Positions 1 through 9,546 of a stretch of 64,000 nt of DNA are shown piece by piece. Origin of the DNA: Lysinibacillus pakistanensis (GTDB taxonomy: Bacteria > Bacillota > Bacilli > Bacillales_A > Planococcaceae). The notes under the pieces were generated by a model. The model was given only the letters and a program-made list of their open reading frames with translations, had not been told where the DNA came from and did not search any database. The stretch covers positions 3,160,501-3,224,500 of the forward strand of contig NZ_CP126101.1 of NCBI RefSeq assembly GCF_030123245.1. The letters run 5' to 3'. Every line of letters begins with the position of its first letter. Positions within the stretch are counted from its first letter, which is position 1. The position numbers were made by a program, and so were the translations under genes.

Positions 1-977
1 GAAGGGAAATCTATTTCGTTTAATTCATCCGGTGAATAGGTGACAAATTCCCAATCATAGTTTCTAGTAATGTCCAAGAAGCATTGCTCATCTTTCTTTA
101 AATCTATTGTGCATAATGCCTTCACACTTTTTTTCGAAAGCTTTAGCTCAGCCAGCGTTTCATCAATAACTTGCTCAATTTCATCCAGAGTTGTCCCGCG
201 ATTACAGCCCATACCTAGTACTATTGATTTTGGTCGGTAAATCACACCATTTTCAAGCAGAACTTCTTCTTCAGGCTCTATCATGCGATCTGTAATTAGC
301 AATGTCGCATGTGGCTTAGCCTTTATTGCTGCCTGTGTGGATGGATAAATTTTAATTTGTTCTGGCATTGGTGTATCGCGCATCCACCAATCACGTTCAC
401 CCGTCTCCTGAACGATAGCAACATGCTCCTCATTCACAACAGATGCGCTAACAGGTGTCAATTTATCTGCACTATCCCATACCCAACCAAAACGAGCACC
501 AAATAAGTCAACAGGAATCGTTTTTTGTACATCGGAAGCTGTTGTAATTATTGGATTGGCGCCTAGTGCAGCAGCTACTTCATGTGTCAGCTCATTGGCA
601 CCGCCTAAATGTCCAGATAATACACTAATCACATTTTCTCCACGATCATCAATGACAACAACACCAGGGTCTGTTTTTTTATCTTTTAGTATTGGGGCAA
701 TCATCCGTACAACTGCGCCTAGTGAAATGATTAAAATTAAGCCTTTATATTGCTTAAAAAGAGTTGGTAATAGCAAGCGCACAGTACCTGTAAACAATTG
801 TATATGCTTGTCTGCTTCATCGCCCTGCTCAAATTTACTCATATAATATAAATCACTAGCCGCGAAGGTATGCTGCAATCGACGTCCAATTTGTACACCA
901 TGCTTTGTAATAGCGACTACAGCATAAGGATTTCGTTGATCAACCTCCGGTAAAACGCCCTCTTGTAATTCAATCAC
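1..977 (-). CDS. cbiG: Cobalt-precorrin-5A hydrolase CbiG, 3' end outside window
   Basis: Opens the ring-A delta-lactone of cobalt-precorrin-5A and releases the two-carbon unit as acetaldehyde, a step specific to the anaerobic B12 route. The frame starts at a GTG overlapping the stop of the upstream cbiF by 8 bases and stays open for 325 codons to the window edge, so the C-terminus is missing from view. Family signatures are readable: SGHLGGAN at about residues 121-128 and GMGCNRG at about 255-261, the latter opening the C-terminal domain. No upstream ATG exists in frame before the cbiF stop, so the GTG is the best start. It is the last visible gene of the leftward cobalamin operon; in B. megaterium the next gene is cbiA, which would lie just beyond base 1. 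Confidence 0.93.
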   Translation of the reverse strand, partial: MIELQEGVLPEVDQRNPYAVVAITKHGVQIGRRLQHTFAASDLYYMSKFEQGDEADKHIQLFTGTVRLLLPTLFKQYKGLILIISLGAVVRMIAPILKDKKTDPGVVVIDDRGENVISVLSGHLGGANELTHEVAAALGANPIITTASDVQKTIPVDLFGARFGWVWDSADKLTPVSASVVNEEHVAIVQETGERDWWMRDTPMPEQIKIYPSTQAAIKAKPHATLLITDRMIEPEEEVLLENGVIYRPKSIVLGMGCNRGTTLDEIEQVIDETLAELKLSKKSVKALCTIDLKKDEQCFLDITRNYDWEFVTYSPDELNEIDFP

Positions 978-1755
978 TTGTCTTCACACCTTTTCTAAAG
1001 CCATGTGTAAAGGTTGCATCATATAATTTCGAGCGATATTGATCCTTATCATGAATAGTTGGATCTAAAGCCCAGCCAGCTAAAATCATCGCATGTTTCC
1101 GAATACCGTTTACACGCATAGCTTCATCTAATTCAACTAATGTTGTACGTACGATTTTCTGATCTGGCCAAGATGCACGTTGAATAACAGCTACTGGTGT
1201 ATCATCTGCCCAGCCTGCACTTTGTAGCTCTTTGACGATTTTTTTCGTTAAAGTTGCACTAAGGAATAGCGCAATTGTACAATGATGACTTGCTAAATCA
1301 CGTAGTTTTTCAAATTCCGGTACAGGTGTACGCCCTTCTGCACGTGTTAAAATAAGTGTTTGCGTTAAATCTGGAATTGTTAATTCTGCACCAATTGCTG
1401 CTGCAGAAGCGAAGACTGAGCTTACACCTGGAATTACCTCATAGCCAATGCCTTCCTTCTTTAAAAGAGCTACCTGCTCCATAATAGCTCCGTACATGGC
1501 AGGATCTCCTGTATGCATACGAGCTACTACCTTCCCTGCGTTAACACGATCCACCATAACTGCTACCATTTCCTCTAAATGCATACCTGCTGTACGGATT
1601 ACCTCAGCATCTGGCTTTGCTTTTGCAATTAGGTCCTCATTGACTAAAGAATCTGTATACATGACCACGTCTGCCGTTTGTAGCATATGTAAGCCTTTCA
1701 CTGTAATTAAATCTGGATCACCAGGACCAGCGCCGACAATATAGATTTTTTTCAT
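970..1755 (-). CDS. cbiF: Cobalt-precorrin-4 C11-methyltransferase
   Basis: SAM-dependent methylation at C-11 of cobalt-precorrin-4 in the cytoplasmic anaerobic corrin pathway. 261 residues, normal for CbiF/CobM. The N-terminus carries the tetrapyrrole methylase loop YIVGAGPGDPDLITVKG, followed by HTGDPAMYGA near residue 80 and VIPGVSSVFASAA near residue 108, both typical of SAM binding in this fold. The start abuts the stop of cbiL (one-base overlap) and the end overlaps cbiG, so translation is probably coupled. The C-terminal tail HAMILAGWALDP matches the CbiF subgroup and not CbiL or CbiH. Confidence 0.96.
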   Translation of the reverse strand: MKKIYIVGAGPGDPDLITVKGLHMLQTADVVMYTDSLVNEDLIAKAKPDAEVIRTAGMHLEEMVAVMVDRVNAGKVVARMHTGDPAMYGAIMEQVALLKKEGIGYEVIPGVSSVFASAAAIGAELTIPDLTQTLILTRAEGRTPVPEFEKLRDLASHHCTIALFLSATLTKKIVKELQSAGWADDTPVAVIQRASWPDQKIVRTTLVELDEAMRVNGIRKHAMILAGWALDPTIHDKDQYRSKLYDATFTHGFRKGVKTSD

Positions 1756-2462
1756 TATTTACGCACCACCATTAATGTTAAATATTCTAGCTCGACACCG
1801 TCTAGCTCACGTACATCCCAAATAATTTCCTCGTCAGATGTTACCTTTGTGACAACTGAAGCCTTATCAAGTAAATCTAAATCACGTAGCACCTGTAGCA
1901 TTAGGTCAATAACCTTTGCCACTTTAATAAACACAACTGCATCATGACTTTCAATGGCGTCACGCATTGCGTTATAGTCATCATGGGCAGGTATAATGGC
2001 AACTTTGTCATCCCCATCCGCAAGTGCAATTCCTAAGCGTGATGCAGAACCATTAAACGAAGAAATACCTGGAACTGTACGGATTTCAACTTCCGGGTGC
2101 ATGTCCTGCATTAGCTTCATCATATGAATAAACGTACTATATAATAGAGGATCTCCCTCTGTAACAAACGCGACGTCTTTGCCTTCTTTCAATTTTTCAT
2201 AAACAAGCTCAACAGATTTTGTCCATTCACGCTCTAATACAGCCTCATTCTTCGTCATTGGAAAAACTAGGCCTAGCATATCCTTTTCCTCTGGATTAAT
2301 ATAAACATCCACGATTCGATGTGCATAGCTTTTACTGCCTCTTAGCTTTTTTGGATAGGCAATAACTGGAGATTCCTGGATAACACGAAATGCCTTCACT
2401 GTAATTAATTCTGGGTCGCCAGGACCTACACCCAAGCCATATAAAATACCAAGATTACTCAT
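1755..2462 (-). CDS. cbiL: Cobalt-factor II C20-methyltransferase
   Basis: Methylates C-20 of cobalt-sirohydrochlorin using SAM, an early step after cobalt insertion. 235 residues, the usual size. The glycine-rich loop [17 protein letters not shown] at the N-terminus and the segment [16 protein letters not shown] near residue 100 mark the CbiL/CobI branch; [17 protein letters not shown] follows near residue 128. It overlaps the end of cbiET by 8 bases and abuts cbiF, consistent with one tightly packed transcript. Confidence 0.95.
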   Translation of the reverse strand: MSNLGILYGLGVGPGDPELITVKAFRVIQESPVIAYPKKLRGSKSYAHRIVDVYINPEEKDMLGLVFPMTKNEAVLEREWTKSVELVYEKLKEGKDVAFVTEGDPLLYSTFIHMMKLMQDMHPEVEIRTVPGISSFNGSASRLGIALADGDDKVAIIPAHDDYNAMRDAIESHDAVVFIKVAKVIDLMLQVLRDLDLLDKASVVTKVTSDEEIIWDVRELDGVELEYLTLMVVRK

Positions 2463-3675
2463 GATTCTCTTCCTTTCGATAAGCCGTAATAATATAAATA
2501 GGATTTAATGGAACAAAGCGTGTCATATCTAGAATTGGTTTACTGCGAGCAAGCTGTGCCTGTAAAATGTCTACAGCAAGACCACATGCCTTAAATGCTT
2601 CCACTGCCTTATATAAATTTTCGATGGTTGCAGCATTTAGGACAATACGTCCATTTCGCTTTAAGCGTGCACAACACAATTGTAATAGCTCCACCATTTC
2701 TCCTCCTGTACCGCCGATAAAAATGGCATCCGGGTCAGGGAAGTTTTCAAGTCCTGCTGGCGCTTTACTATGAATTGCCGTAATATCGACACGGAACTTT
2801 TGCTGGTTTTGTAGGCAATTTTCTAAATCTGGAGCATTTTTCTCCACTGCAAACACTTGACCTTCTGGCGCAAGCTTGCCAGCCTCAATCGCCATTGAAC
2901 CTGTACAAGTCCCAACATCCCAGATAATACTATCCTTTTGAAGCTGCATTGCCTGCAAACTTAATACACGAATTTCTTTTTTGGTGATTAGCCCTTTATC
3001 TGGCTTACGCTGTGAGAATTCTTCATCATCAATGCCAAGTGCATAATGTTTTGGCTCTGAAATTTGCTGAAGAATAACGACATTTAAAGGAGAAAAATCA
3101 GCTTCTTCTAATTCATCAAGCGAATACCAGCCGAATCTTTCATTGGTGCCTTGTAAGTTTTCCGCAACAAATGCTCGGTATTCCGTCATGTCAAATTGCT
3201 TTAAATAACGCGCTAGTGCATTCGGATTGTTTTCCGCATCTGTTAGAAGCGCCACTTTCTTTTTGCCATCAATACGCTGCGCTAAGCCCTTCATGGAGCG
3301 TCCATGAATACTCGTGACATAGGCATCCTGCCAGCTTTCCCCCATCTTTGCAAAGGCAAGCTGCACTGAGCTTATATATGGGTAAACCTCTATGTCTAGC
3401 TTTTTCGCTAAGTAACTGCCGATTCCATAAAATAATGGATCACCCGATGCTAGGATTACAGTATTTCTTGTTTCTTCAGATAATCTAGTAACAAGTGTAG
3501 AAAGGCCACCTTTAATCATTATTTTTTCGCCTTTAAAGGTCGGGAAAAATTCCAGAACACGCTCCCCGCCAACAAGTACCTCACAGTCTTCAATCCACTG
3601 TCTATATTGAGGGAGCAAGCTTTCTAGTCCGTTATCCCCGATCCCAATCAATTTCATTGATCGATGCAATGTCAT
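2455..3675 (-). CDS. cbiET: Fused CbiE-CbiT: cobalt-precorrin-7 C5- / cobalt-precorrin-6B C15-methyltransferase (decarboxylating)
   Basis: Two-domain enzyme (406 residues) that decarboxylates the ring-C acetate while methylating C-15 (CbiT half) and methylates C-5 (CbiE half). Residues 1 to about 200 are a tetrapyrrole methylase domain ([12 protein letters not shown] at the front, [15 protein letters not shown] near residue 75). The C-terminal half is a Rossmann-type methyltransferase with [15 protein letters not shown] near residue 253 and [10 protein letters not shown] near residue 320. The ATG at 3675 has an AGGAAGG ribosome site a few bases upstream inside the end of cbiD; a second ATG six codons later matches the conserved N-terminus better but lacks a site. 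The overlap with cbiD is 44 bases. Confidence 0.95.
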   Translation of the reverse strand: MTLHRSMKLIGIGDNGLESLLPQYRQWIEDCEVLVGGERVLEFFPTFKGEKIMIKGGLSTLVTRLSEETRNTVILASGDPLFYGIGSYLAKKLDIEVYPYISSVQLAFAKMGESWQDAYVTSIHGRSMKGLAQRIDGKKKVALLTDAENNPNALARYLKQFDMTEYRAFVAENLQGTNERFGWYSLDELEEADFSPLNVVILQQISEPKHYALGIDDEEFSQRKPDKGLITKKEIRVLSLQAMQLQKDSIIWDVGTCTGSMAIEAGKLAPEGQVFAVEKNAPDLENCLQNQQKFRVDITAIHSKAPAGLENFPDPDAIFIGGTGGEMVELLQLCCARLKRNGRIVLNAATIENLYKAVEAFKACGLAVDILQAQLARSKPILDMTRFVPLNPIYIITAYRKEENHE

Positions 3676-4765
3676 CAGCCCTTCCTAATAATTGTCCCTG
3701 CATCGAATAAATCGATGTGGAAAGCGTTAAACCGCCTTTAATATGGTGTAAGGAGGAGTAACAGCAAGCTTCACATAAATGATGGAAAAATGCATCATAG
3801 CCCTTTTCTGCCATAATTTCGCCTACCTGTGAAGCGGTATTGGCCTCCTGTACAGCAGCTATTGTGTCTTTATCTGCACCAATATCTGTAGCCAGTTGTG
3901 CTAAAAAATTAAAATCTATCGGAGCACTTTTGGAATGCACCATCATCACACCTTGCGCCACTTTCGAGAATTTCCCCATCATGCCAACAAGAGAGACTCG
4001 CTTAATGCCGAGACGTTTACAGTGCTTTAACGTAAAGCCAACAAAATCGCCCATTTCAATAAAAGCTTCTTCTGGTAGATTAGGGTACTGCGCCATTCCG
4101 TACTTTTCACTGCGTCCCCCTGTTGTAATGACTAAATGCTCACAGCCAGCTGCCTTAGCAACGCTTATTGCTTGCACTATACTTGCCATATAAGCGGAAC
4201 TCGAAAAAGGCACGACGGTTCCCCTTGTGCCTAAAATGGAAATACCACCTATGATCCCCAGACGACCATTTAAGGTCTTTTTCGCAATTTCTTCACCATC
4301 TGGGACAGAAATAATAACGTTGACGCCTCGCTTAATTTGAAAATCGTCAAGAACCCCCTGTACAGTACTATGAATCATTTTACGAGGTACGGGATTAATA
4401 GCCGCTTCTCCAACTGGTACTGGTAAGCCGGGCTTTGTTACCCGCCCGACACCAATCCCACCATCTAGATGAATGCCAGGTGTATCGGCCCAGCTCACTG
4501 TGCCAATAATAAGTGCCTTATGTGTAGCATCTGGATCATCCCCAGCATCCTTTATGGTTTCACACCTTACCGTATTGTTTTCAAACGTACAATTTTCGAT
4601 TGTAAAGGTTGCATCTCTCCCAATTGGCAAATGAATTGTACTAGTTTCCTGCTCTTCATTTGTAATTAGTGCTAGCAATGCTGCCTTTGCCACCGCAGTT
4701 GCACAGGCTCCCGTTGTATAACCGTGACGCATGTCCTTGGGATCCTTTTTTGGCTTCCGCTCCAT
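3632..4765 (-). CDS. cbiD: Cobalt-precorrin-5B C1-methyltransferase
   Basis: Methylates C-1 of cobalt-precorrin-5B; unrelated in fold to the other corrin methylases. 377 residues, normal length. The diagnostic N-terminal [18 protein letters not shown] is at residues 13-30 and is shared by CbiD proteins; [13 protein letters not shown] near residue 217 is a second conserved block. The start ATG shares one base with the stop of cbiC, and no strong ribosome site is visible, so it probably depends on termination-reinitiation. Product feeds CbiJ and CbiT encoded on either side. Confidence 0.95.
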   Translation of the reverse strand: MERKPKKDPKDMRHGYTTGACATAVAKAALLALITNEEQETSTIHLPIGRDATFTIENCTFENNTVRCETIKDAGDDPDATHKALIIGTVSWADTPGIHLDGGIGVGRVTKPGLPVPVGEAAINPVPRKMIHSTVQGVLDDFQIKRGVNVIISVPDGEEIAKKTLNGRLGIIGGISILGTRGTVVPFSSSAYMASIVQAISVAKAAGCEHLVITTGGRSEKYGMAQYPNLPEEAFIEMGDFVGFTLKHCKRLGIKRVSLVGMMGKFSKVAQGVMMVHSKSAPIDFNFLAQLATDIGADKDTIAAVQEANTASQVGEIMAEKGYDAFFHHLCEACCYSSLHHIKGGLTLSTSIYSMQGQLLGRADDIASINEIDWDRG

Positions 4766-5424
4766 TACTTTTTCGCCTGTTCATCCGCTAAAAGTGAAAT
4801 GGCATTCAAAGCGGCAACCGTCACTGTACTACCGCCTTTACGGCCAACATTTGTAATATACGGAATACCTTCTAATTTTAATAATTCCTCTTTTGACTCA
4901 GCTGCAGATACAAAGCCAACTGGCATACCGATAATTAGATCTGGTTTTGCTAAGCCTTCTTTAATTAAACGGATTAACTCTAGTAATGCAGTTGGTGCAT
5001 TACCAATGGCATAAATTCCACCTTCATGTAATTTAGCAGCTTTTTGCATGGAGATAATAGCACGTGTTGTATTTTGTTTTTTCGCTTCTACTGAGACATC
5101 TTCATCTGCAATATAGCAATGTAGATCCCCACCATGCTTTTGGAAACGTTTTTTTCCTGAGCCACTTTCGATCATTTGCACATCAGCAATCACATGGCGA
5201 CCTGCAAGAATAGACTTGATACCTGCCTCAATCGCCCCTGGAGTAATAATAACGCTACGACCAAGCTCAAAATCAGCAGATGCATGAATAATACGACGAA
5301 CAACCTTCCACTCATCCTCTGAAAAATCATGATCGCCCATTTCTTCTGCTATAATTGAAAAACTGTAATCGTAAATTTTATCCGGGTCTACCGTTAAAGG
5401 TTTGAAATCTGTTTTAAAATCCAT
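4765..5424 (-). CDS. cbiC: Cobalt-precorrin-8 methylmutase
   Basis: Moves the methyl group from C-11 to C-12 of cobalt-precorrin-8 to give cobyrinic acid, the last ring-modifying step. 219 residues. RRIIHASADFELGRS at about residues 44-58 contains the catalytic histidine region of CbiC/CobH, and IGNAPTALLELIRL near residue 142 and GMPVGFVSAAESKEEL near residue 166 are the other family blocks. It sits 12 bases after cbiJ and overlaps cbiD by one base. Confidence 0.96.
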   Translation of the reverse strand: MDFKTDFKPLTVDPDKIYDYSFSIIAEEMGDHDFSEDEWKVVRRIIHASADFELGRSVIITPGAIEAGIKSILAGRHVIADVQMIESGSGKKRFQKHGGDLHCYIADEDVSVEAKKQNTTRAIISMQKAAKLHEGGIYAIGNAPTALLELIRLIKEGLAKPDLIIGMPVGFVSAAESKEELLKLEGIPYITNVGRKGGSTVTVAALNAISLLADEQAKK

Positions 5425-5436
5425 CTGAATTGCCTC

Positions 5437-6198
5437 CTAAAGTGTGTGTTGTACTGCCTGTAATACTTCCGTAAATGTAGAATATTGCTGGCCATACTTT
5501 ATATTTGGTCTTGCAATTAATATTGTCTCAATGCCACATGCAAGTGCTGCCTCTAGCTTTTCATCCACTGAACCAACCTTGCCACTTTCCTTCGTAATCA
5601 TCAATGTCACATCATATTGACGAAAAAGCGCTTCGTTTAATTCCTTTGAAAAGGGTCCCTGTATAGCGACTATGTCCCTTTGCGCCACACCAAGTGCCTC
5701 ACATTTTTCCATGTTATCGAGTCTTGGTAGCATACGTGCAATCACTCTTGTATTCTCCAGACCATGTAAAACCTTCGTAAATGTCGCAAGCGTTTTACTG
5801 CCTGTTGTTAGCATAATGACACCACGTTTTTCTGCTGCAAAGTGAGCAGCCTCCTCATAATCTTTTACTATCGTTATAAGAGGATGAGAATAATGTTCAT
5901 GCGCGCGTTCATAGCGAATATATGGTATATTTGCTTGCTCCGCTGCTGCCATGGCATTTTTTGAAGCTTCCTCAGCAAAAGGATGAGAGGCATCTACAAC
6001 TAAACGATAGCCTTGTTCTGTCATAATTGCTGCCATTTCCTCAGCTGTTAACCGTCCAACTAAATGAGGTAGACCCACCTCAGCAAGGCTAGAGGCTGCT
6101 GACTCAGTAACAACTGTTGCTGTTACCTGATATCCTGCTGACTGTATTTCAAGAGCTAAGTTTCTGGCATCACTTGTCCCTGCTAACATGAAAATCAT
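5437..6198 (-). CDS. cbiJ: Cobalt-precorrin-6A reductase
   Basis: Pyridine-nucleotide-dependent reduction of the C18-C19 double bond of cobalt-precorrin-6A. 253 residues, typical of CbiJ/CobK. The N-terminus MIFMLAGTSDARNLALEI is the dinucleotide-binding strand-loop-helix, and VVDASHPFAEEAS near residue 67 is the hallmark block; MLTTGSKTLATF near residue 129 and QGPFSKELNEALF near residue 180 agree. The start overlaps the stop of cbiX in an ATGA arrangement. Confidence 0.95.
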   Translation of the reverse strand: MIFMLAGTSDARNLALEIQSAGYQVTATVVTESAASSLAEVGLPHLVGRLTAEEMAAIMTEQGYRLVVDASHPFAEEASKNAMAAAEQANIPYIRYERAHEHYSHPLITIVKDYEEAAHFAAEKRGVIMLTTGSKTLATFTKVLHGLENTRVIARMLPRLDNMEKCEALGVAQRDIVAIQGPFSKELNEALFRQYDVTLMITKESGKVGSVDEKLEAALACGIETILIARPNIKYGQQYSTFTEVLQAVQHTL

Positions 6199-7097
6199 TT
6201 CACAGACTCCTCTTCATGGTGGTGGTCATGTTCGTGATGATGATCATGGTGGTCGTGATCATGGTCATGATGGTGATGATGATGCGCATGACCATGCACT
6301 GCTGCATAAGCTCGATAGTTTTCTAAATCCTGCATACCTGTTGATGTCCCATTTACAGCCTGCTCAATACGCTCAAGTAGCACATTTTGCAAGCGTTCAT
6401 GATACCCAAAATAGTCAGCAATTTGAATATCACACTCTGGGTATTTGTCGTTAAATTGTTGACACATACCATTCATGCGTTCCATTAGGATGCCCGTGAA
6501 TAAAAAGTATGGAAGCATAATGATCTTTTTAGCACCTAGCTTAACACAGCGCTCAATTCCCTCTTCGACACGAGGATCCGTTACCCCCATAAAGGCACTT
6601 TCTACATATTTCACAGGCAATTTTTCCCATAGCAGACGTGTAATTTTATAAAAGTCTCCATTTGCATATGGGTCACTGCCGCCTCGTGCAATTAATAATA
6701 TAGCTGTATCCTGTTGCTCCTCTTCAGCATTGAAGCCGATTTCAACTAAACGATCCTCTAAAATTGCAAATATCTCTTCATGGACACCGATTGTTTGACC
6801 ATATGTGAATGTAATATGTGGATAATGTTCACGCGCATGCTCAATTTCTGCTGGAATATGTAGCTTTGAATGTCCTGCATGAAGAAGAATGATTGGAATC
6901 ACATGCACCTCTGTTGCACCCTTCTTGACACAGTTTGTTATACCCTCTTCAATGTTTGGAGAAGCAAACTCCAAGAAACACGTTTCTACTAAGAAGCTAT
7001 CATCAATACGAGGTGCCATTTGCTCGATAAATGTACGCACCTCATCATTTCCTGCTGCTAAACGGCTCCCGTGGCCGACAAATAAAATTGCTTTCAT
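6195..7097 (-). CDS. cbiX: Sirohydrochlorin cobaltochelatase CbiX with histidine-rich tail
   Basis: Inserts Co2+ into sirohydrochlorin, the entry step of the anaerobic corrin route. The ATG at 7097 is chosen because GAGGAG lies 7 bases upstream and the protein then begins MKAILFVGHGSR, the canonical CbiX start; an in-frame GTG at 7112 is possible but has no site. Two chelatase half-domains are visible, the first with FVGHGSR, the second opening at about residue 127 with ILLIARGGSDP. The last 33 residues hold about 19 histidines plus Asp/Glu, a likely metal-loading or storage tail. The MXCXXC iron-sulfur motif reported for B. megaterium CbiX is absent from this tail. Encoded just after cbiH60. 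Confidence 0.95.
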   Translation of the reverse strand: MKAILFVGHGSRLAAGNDEVRTFIEQMAPRIDDSFLVETCFLEFASPNIEEGITNCVKKGATEVHVIPIILLHAGHSKLHIPAEIEHAREHYPHITFTYGQTIGVHEEIFAILEDRLVEIGFNAEEEQQDTAILLIARGGSDPYANGDFYKITRLLWEKLPVKYVESAFMGVTDPRVEEGIERCVKLGAKKIIMLPYFLFTGILMERMNGMCQQFNDKYPECDIQIADYFGYHERLQNVLLERIEQAVNGTSTGMQDLENYRAYAAVHGHAHHHHHHDHDHDHHDHHHEHDHHHEEESVK

Positions 7098-7111
7098 CTC
7101 ATTACTCCTCA

Positions 7112-8782
7112 CTAGTCACCGCATGGAGCGGGCTCTACTTTTATTTTTGAAGACATGTCCTGATACGTAAAATGCAGAATCTTTTTCACACGCTTAAAAT
7201 ACTTAAACAGACGTTCATTTGGATGGGCATTTGCTTTATACTCTTCAATGATGTCCGTAATGAGCGGAATAAGTTGTTCAGGCTCTAGTCCCTCTACAAC
7301 TGGCTGTGCAGCATGTGCTGTACGACCAACTGGCTTTGCCCCAATAAAAACATCGAACTTACTTTTACGATAAACAATACCAATATCATCAAATACTGCT
7401 CGATAGCATGCCATACCACAGCCATTAAAGCCAATATTCAACGTTTTCGGTAAAGACATTCCGCCAAGCTGCTTCTGAATCTCCTCGGCATATGGAATCG
7501 AATCAGCCTTTTCCCCATAACAGAAGTCACAAGCCTTTAATGATAGTACATCCCCAATCGGAGCCAGTAAGAATCCAACCTCAAGTAGCTTTGCTGTAAT
7601 TTTTTCTGGCTCCGTTGTTGGAATTTTTAAATGGATTTGATGGTCTGGCGTGTATTCCATCGTTCCATCCTTCCCGACAACCTCTGCTAGCGTCATCATC
7701 TGTTTCGGGGTAAAAAATTTATTGGCTACTCCTGGGCTCACAGCTAACTCAAAGATAGATTCGATTTTTTGTTGCACAAGCTTGGGCGTTGCCTTTACCT
7801 CACTTGTTCCGTTGACCATCGCTAAGGCTGCTGTCGCCATCTCAAGTGAAGTTTTTTTTTGCTTTGGATTAGGAGAAATGGCTAAACTGGGCTCGATACG
7901 ATTAGCGTTGGGATCTGCCGCAAAGTCATTGCGTGCCTCTCCTGTTTCTTGATTCATTGCCCATGGTTCATTTTCTTCCCTTAAACGTTGGTGTGGACGT
8001 AATGGCTGCTTCTCCTCACCAAGTGTGTATTTGCGCTGATAGCCACGTGGTGTAATCATTTTATTATCATAGAAAAATGTTGATGAATTCCCGATAATAA
8101 CCGTTGTCAGCATCCCAATATCATGCTCTAGCATTTCTGCTAAAGTTGTCATGGTAACCTCCTGACGGTCACGATAAGCGCTTTTAACAAGTCCCACTGG
8201 TGTATCAGGTGAACGATATTCTAATAAAATGCGTTGGGCCTCCACAATTTGTCTTGTCCGTCGACCACTTTTTGGGTTATACAGTGCAATCACAAAATCC
8301 GCCATCGCTGCTGCTTCCACTCGCTTCGCAATTAAATTCCATGGTGTTAGGTGGTCACTTAAACTAATCGTACAAGCATCATGCATAATTGGTGCACCTA
8401 GTAAGCTTGCACATGAGTTGATAGCAGAAATACCTGGAACAATTTCTACCTCTACACCGGTTGCCTCCGTCCAACCAAGCTCGATTAATACCTCATACAC
8501 TAACCCTGCCATTCCATATACACCAGAATCACCGCTGGAAATAACGGAAACAATATTCCCTGCCTCTGCTTGGCGTACCGCTTCCTGCGCACGAGATACT
8601 TCCTCCGTCATACCCGTACTAACAATGGATTTTGCACTAACTAAGTCCTGAATTAGCTCTACATATGTTTTATAGCCTATGATCATATCACTCTGTTGTA
8701 ATGCCTCCACAGCCCGATGCGTAATATGATTAAAATCACCAGGCCCAAAGCCAACTACGAAAATCTTCCCTTTTTGCGCCAT
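7112..8782 (-). CDS. cbiH60: Cobalt-factor III C17-methyltransferase with Fe-S reductase-like extension (CbiH60 type)
   Basis: Drives methylation at C-17 with ring contraction to cobalt-precorrin-4. At 556 residues it is about twice the size of plain CbiH/CobJ. Residues 1-245 are the methylase: FVVGFGPGDFNHITHRAVEAL, VSSGDSGVYGMAGLV near residue 80 and PGISAINSCASLLGAP near residue 113. After a linker, residues about 330-556 resemble the siroheme/Fe-S half-domain of nitrite and sulfite reductases, with cysteines in CDFC near 437 and NGCGMAC near 475 suited to a [4Fe-4S] cluster. This architecture matches CbiH60 of B. megaterium. It follows cbiW by 4 bases. Confidence 0.94.
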   Translation of the reverse strand: MAQKGKIFVVGFGPGDFNHITHRAVEALQQSDMIIGYKTYVELIQDLVSAKSIVSTGMTEEVSRAQEAVRQAEAGNIVSVISSGDSGVYGMAGLVYEVLIELGWTEATGVEVEIVPGISAINSCASLLGAPIMHDACTISLSDHLTPWNLIAKRVEAAAMADFVIALYNPKSGRRTRQIVEAQRILLEYRSPDTPVGLVKSAYRDRQEVTMTTLAEMLEHDIGMLTTVIIGNSSTFFYDNKMITPRGYQRKYTLGEEKQPLRPHQRLREENEPWAMNQETGEARNDFAADPNANRIEPSLAISPNPKQKKTSLEMATAALAMVNGTSEVKATPKLVQQKIESIFELAVSPGVANKFFTPKQMMTLAEVVGKDGTMEYTPDHQIHLKIPTTEPEKITAKLLEVGFLLAPIGDVLSLKACDFCYGEKADSIPYAEEIQKQLGGMSLPKTLNIGFNGCGMACYRAVFDDIGIVYRKSKFDVFIGAKPVGRTAHAAQPVVEGLEPEQLIPLITDIIEEYKANAHPNERLFKYFKRVKKILHFTYQDMSSKIKVEPAPCGD

Positions 8783-8786
8783 TTTG

Positions 8787-9158
8787 TTACCCCTCTTTCA
8801 CCTTTTCGATGCCTTTAATGGCTGTTGTTTGTGCTGTCCGCTGTAATGTGCCCTCACGAAGCGTAAAAACATGTTCATGGTGCAGTGACTCATGATGTAA
8901 ATCCTGCACAAGTGCCCTCGCATGTTCAGTTGTTGGCACACGGTACCAATTCCCTTGCGGATAAGCAATGACAACACATGCATCCTTACATCTGCCATTA
9001 CAACGTGTCCGGGTTGTATGTATTTTTTTATCAAGTGCCTGCACCTGTATCTCATCACGAATGGCTTGCGTAATTTCCTCTGCTTCTTTTTTCATACAGC
9101 TACTGCCATTACAAATAAAAAGATGTGTCTGCATCCCCTCTAAATTCCAAGTAGTCAT
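8787..9158 (-). CDS. cbiW: CbiW-type thioredoxin-like [2Fe-2S] ferredoxin
   Basis: First gene of the corrin operon; 123 residues starting MTTWNLEG. The ATG at 9158 has AGGGGAG seven bases upstream, so the open frame further upstream, which crosses the terminator, is not translated. Cysteines occur as CNGSSC near residue 16 and CNGRCKDAC near residue 53, the spacing of thioredoxin-like [2Fe-2S] ferredoxins. The position matches cbiW of B. megaterium, whose product may supply electrons to the Fe-S containing corrin enzymes. The exact role is not established. Confidence 0.85.
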   Translation of the reverse strand: MTTWNLEGMQTHLFICNGSSCMKKEAEEITQAIRDEIQVQALDKKIHTTRTRCNGRCKDACVVIAYPQGNWYRVPTTEHARALVQDLHHESLHHEHVFTLREGTLQRTAQTTAIKGIEKVKEG

Positions 9159-9190
9159 CGTTGTTCTCCCCTCAATACGTTTAGGAACAA

Positions 9191-9226
9191 GAAAAACCTT
9201 TACTCTAATCGAAGAGTAAAGGTTTT
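9191..9226 (-). terminator. Intrinsic terminator of the corrin-operon leader
   Basis: Perfect 12-bp stem AACCTTTACTCT / AGAGTAAAGGTT with a 6-base loop, followed on the minus strand by a U-run. It lies between the minus-strand cobalamin riboswitch and cbiW, so it is the likely expression platform: B12 binding upstream would let this hairpin form and stop transcription. Confidence 0.9.
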
Positions 9227-9310
9227 GTAGAAGCCAAATAAAGTCGAATAAATTACAGGTATTCGCCTTTGCTTCAACTTCTCCCTCCGAAAAGTTTGCA
9301 TGCATCATTC

Positions 9311-9467
9311 CATAAGCAGGTTTCCTGACTTAAGCTTCCATTTACTTTCGCGCCTTCCCAAGTTTGCACTAGTGGCATTTGCGATTTCATCAGCTATTAC
9401 AGTAGCGGGGGCTGTATTGGACTTTCACCAATTTCCCTATTATCTTGAAAATATTCAAGCACTTATG
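9311..9467 (-). promoter_or_regulatory. Cobalamin riboswitch controlling the corrin operon
   Basis: On the minus strand the conserved B12-riboswitch blocks appear in order: GGTGAAAGTCC, then CAGCCCCCGCTACTGTAA, then GCCACTAG, GGGAAGGCGCGAA and finally GTCAGGAAACCTGC. The closing P1 helix can be drawn from CATAAG at the 5' side (9467-9462) with CTTATG at the 3' side (9316-9311). It sits about 150 bases upstream of cbiW with a terminator in between, so excess cobalamin should switch the operon off by attenuation. Confidence 0.95.
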
Positions 9468-9518
9468 TATGTTTTTATATCAAATTTGTATGTTTAACAT
9501 GAATTTAAAACTGTCTCT

Positions 9519-9546
9519 ATCATATCTTAAAATTTTAAAATTACAA
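9519..9546 (-). promoter_or_regulatory. Candidate sigma-A promoter for the corrin operon
   Basis: On the minus strand TTGTAA and TATGAT are separated by 16 bases, about 50 bases upstream of the riboswitch 5' end. Position and match are good, but the surrounding sequence is very AT-rich, so this remains a motif-level call. Confidence 0.5.

Noticed and set aside
6188..6454. Plus-strand frame rich in His and Asp opposite the end of cbiX
   Set aside because: It is the complement of the histidine tail codons of CbiX, with no start signal.
9159..9308. N-terminal extension of CbiW by 50 residues
   Set aside because: It would have to be translated through the leader terminator; the ATG at 9158 has a good ribosome site.
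9300..9497. Plus-strand 65-codon frame upstream of the corrin operon
   Set aside because: It lies antisense to the conserved cobalamin riboswitch, which fully explains the sequence constraint.
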